A stretch of 51,374 bases of DNA from Xenococcaceae cyanobacterium MO_167.B27 (GTDB taxonomy: Bacteria > Cyanobacteriota > Cyanobacteriia > Cyanobacteriales > Xenococcaceae), in assembly GCA_030065935.1 (NCBI GenBank), contig JASJCP010000012.1, positions 1 to 51,374 on the forward strand. Direction: 5' to 3'. Shown here piece by piece: positions 51,312-51,374 of this stretch. A model generated the notes under the pieces. It had not been told where the DNA came from, did no database searches, and saw only the letters and a program-made list of their open reading frames with translations. Each line of letters begins with the position of its first letter. Position 1 is the stretch's first letter. Position numbers and translations under genes: made by a program.

Positions 51312-51374
51312 ATGAAACAAATTTTAGTCACAGGCGCAGCAGGATTTATTGGCTTTCATCTCACTCAACAACTC
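51312..51374 (+). CDS. NAD-dependent epimerase/dehydratase, 5' end only
   Basis: The first 21 residues begin MKQILVTGAAGFIGFHLTQQ, the Rossmann GxxGxxG nucleotide-binding start of sugar-nucleotide epimerases. UDP-glucuronate 4-epimerases often begin almost exactly like this, but the family cannot be fixed from so little. The gene continues beyond the window. Such an enzyme fits the polysaccharide context. Confidence 0.8.
   Translation, partial: MKQILVTGAAGFIGFHLTQQL

Overview
The window is from a cyanobacterial chromosome. It carries ndhO (an NDH-1 subunit found in cyanobacteria and plastids), a CpcT-type phycobiliprotein lyase, a cobalamin-pathway reductase, many GCGATCGC (HIP1) octamers, AT-rich DNA and abundant heptanucleotide tandem repeats. 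No rRNA or tRNA gene was seen and the genus cannot be named from the sequence.

Region 1 (1-12.8 kb) is mostly housekeeping: ndhO, pgk, the CpcT-like lyase, a small DUF4278 protein, a broken GNAT gene, a secreted M28 peptidase with a PEP-CTERM tail, cobK, a GDP-mannose pyrophosphorylase fused to a phosphomannomutase-like domain, a small SSB, two cyanobacterial proteins of unknown function, an intact stand-alone TnpB element and a HIT protein. Transposon-end-like hairpins lie at 19-37, 357-375, 9675-9722 and 12387-12405.

Region 2 (12.8-20.1 kb) is accessory and rearranged. It holds a MITE-like element, a MacB-type permease, a four-helix-bundle gene inserted between short repeats, and an RND efflux pump. 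The 3' end of the RND gene has been amplified into a 136-bp tandem array. The fourth unit of that array is split by a degraded retron: a promoter, an msr-msd type RNA bounded by perfect 14-nt a1/a2 inverted repeats, and a reverse transcriptase cut off just after its YADD box. A Phd/YoeB toxin-antitoxin pair follows.

Region 3 (20.1-51.4 kb) starts with a membrane Ser/Thr kinase and then a long, mostly minus-strand extracellular-polysaccharide cluster. It contains a GH-A clan glycosidase, a Wzc-type co-polymerase with BY-kinase domain, a hexapeptide acyltransferase, a Wzy-like polymerase, five GT2/GT4 glycosyltransferases, three sulfotransferases, a membrane-anchored beta-propeller, a GT-C-like membrane protein, a methyltransferase, a HAD phosphatase, a UbiA-family prenyltransferase, a Wzx flippase and a WecG/TagA glycosyltransferase. 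A 900-bp AT-rich divergent region separates it from plus-strand genes for a polyprenyl-phosphate-type GT2, an LPG-synthase-like membrane protein, a second GT-C-like protein and the start of an NAD-dependent epimerase. Together these genes describe a Wzx/Wzy-dependent pathway for a probably sulfated polysaccharide: a lipid-linked repeat unit is built by WecG and the GTs, decorated by the sulfotransferases, acyltransferase and perhaps the methyltransferase, flipped by Wzx, polymerised by Wzy and length-controlled or exported through Wzc. The GDP-mannose enzyme at 6.5 kb could feed it.

The most notable observation is the retron remnant and its position inside the gene-derived tandem repeat. Further points are the loss of catalytic motifs in the phosphomannomutase-like domain, a duplicated gene fragment at 20.15 kb, and heptad repeats that supply the 3' ends of genes.
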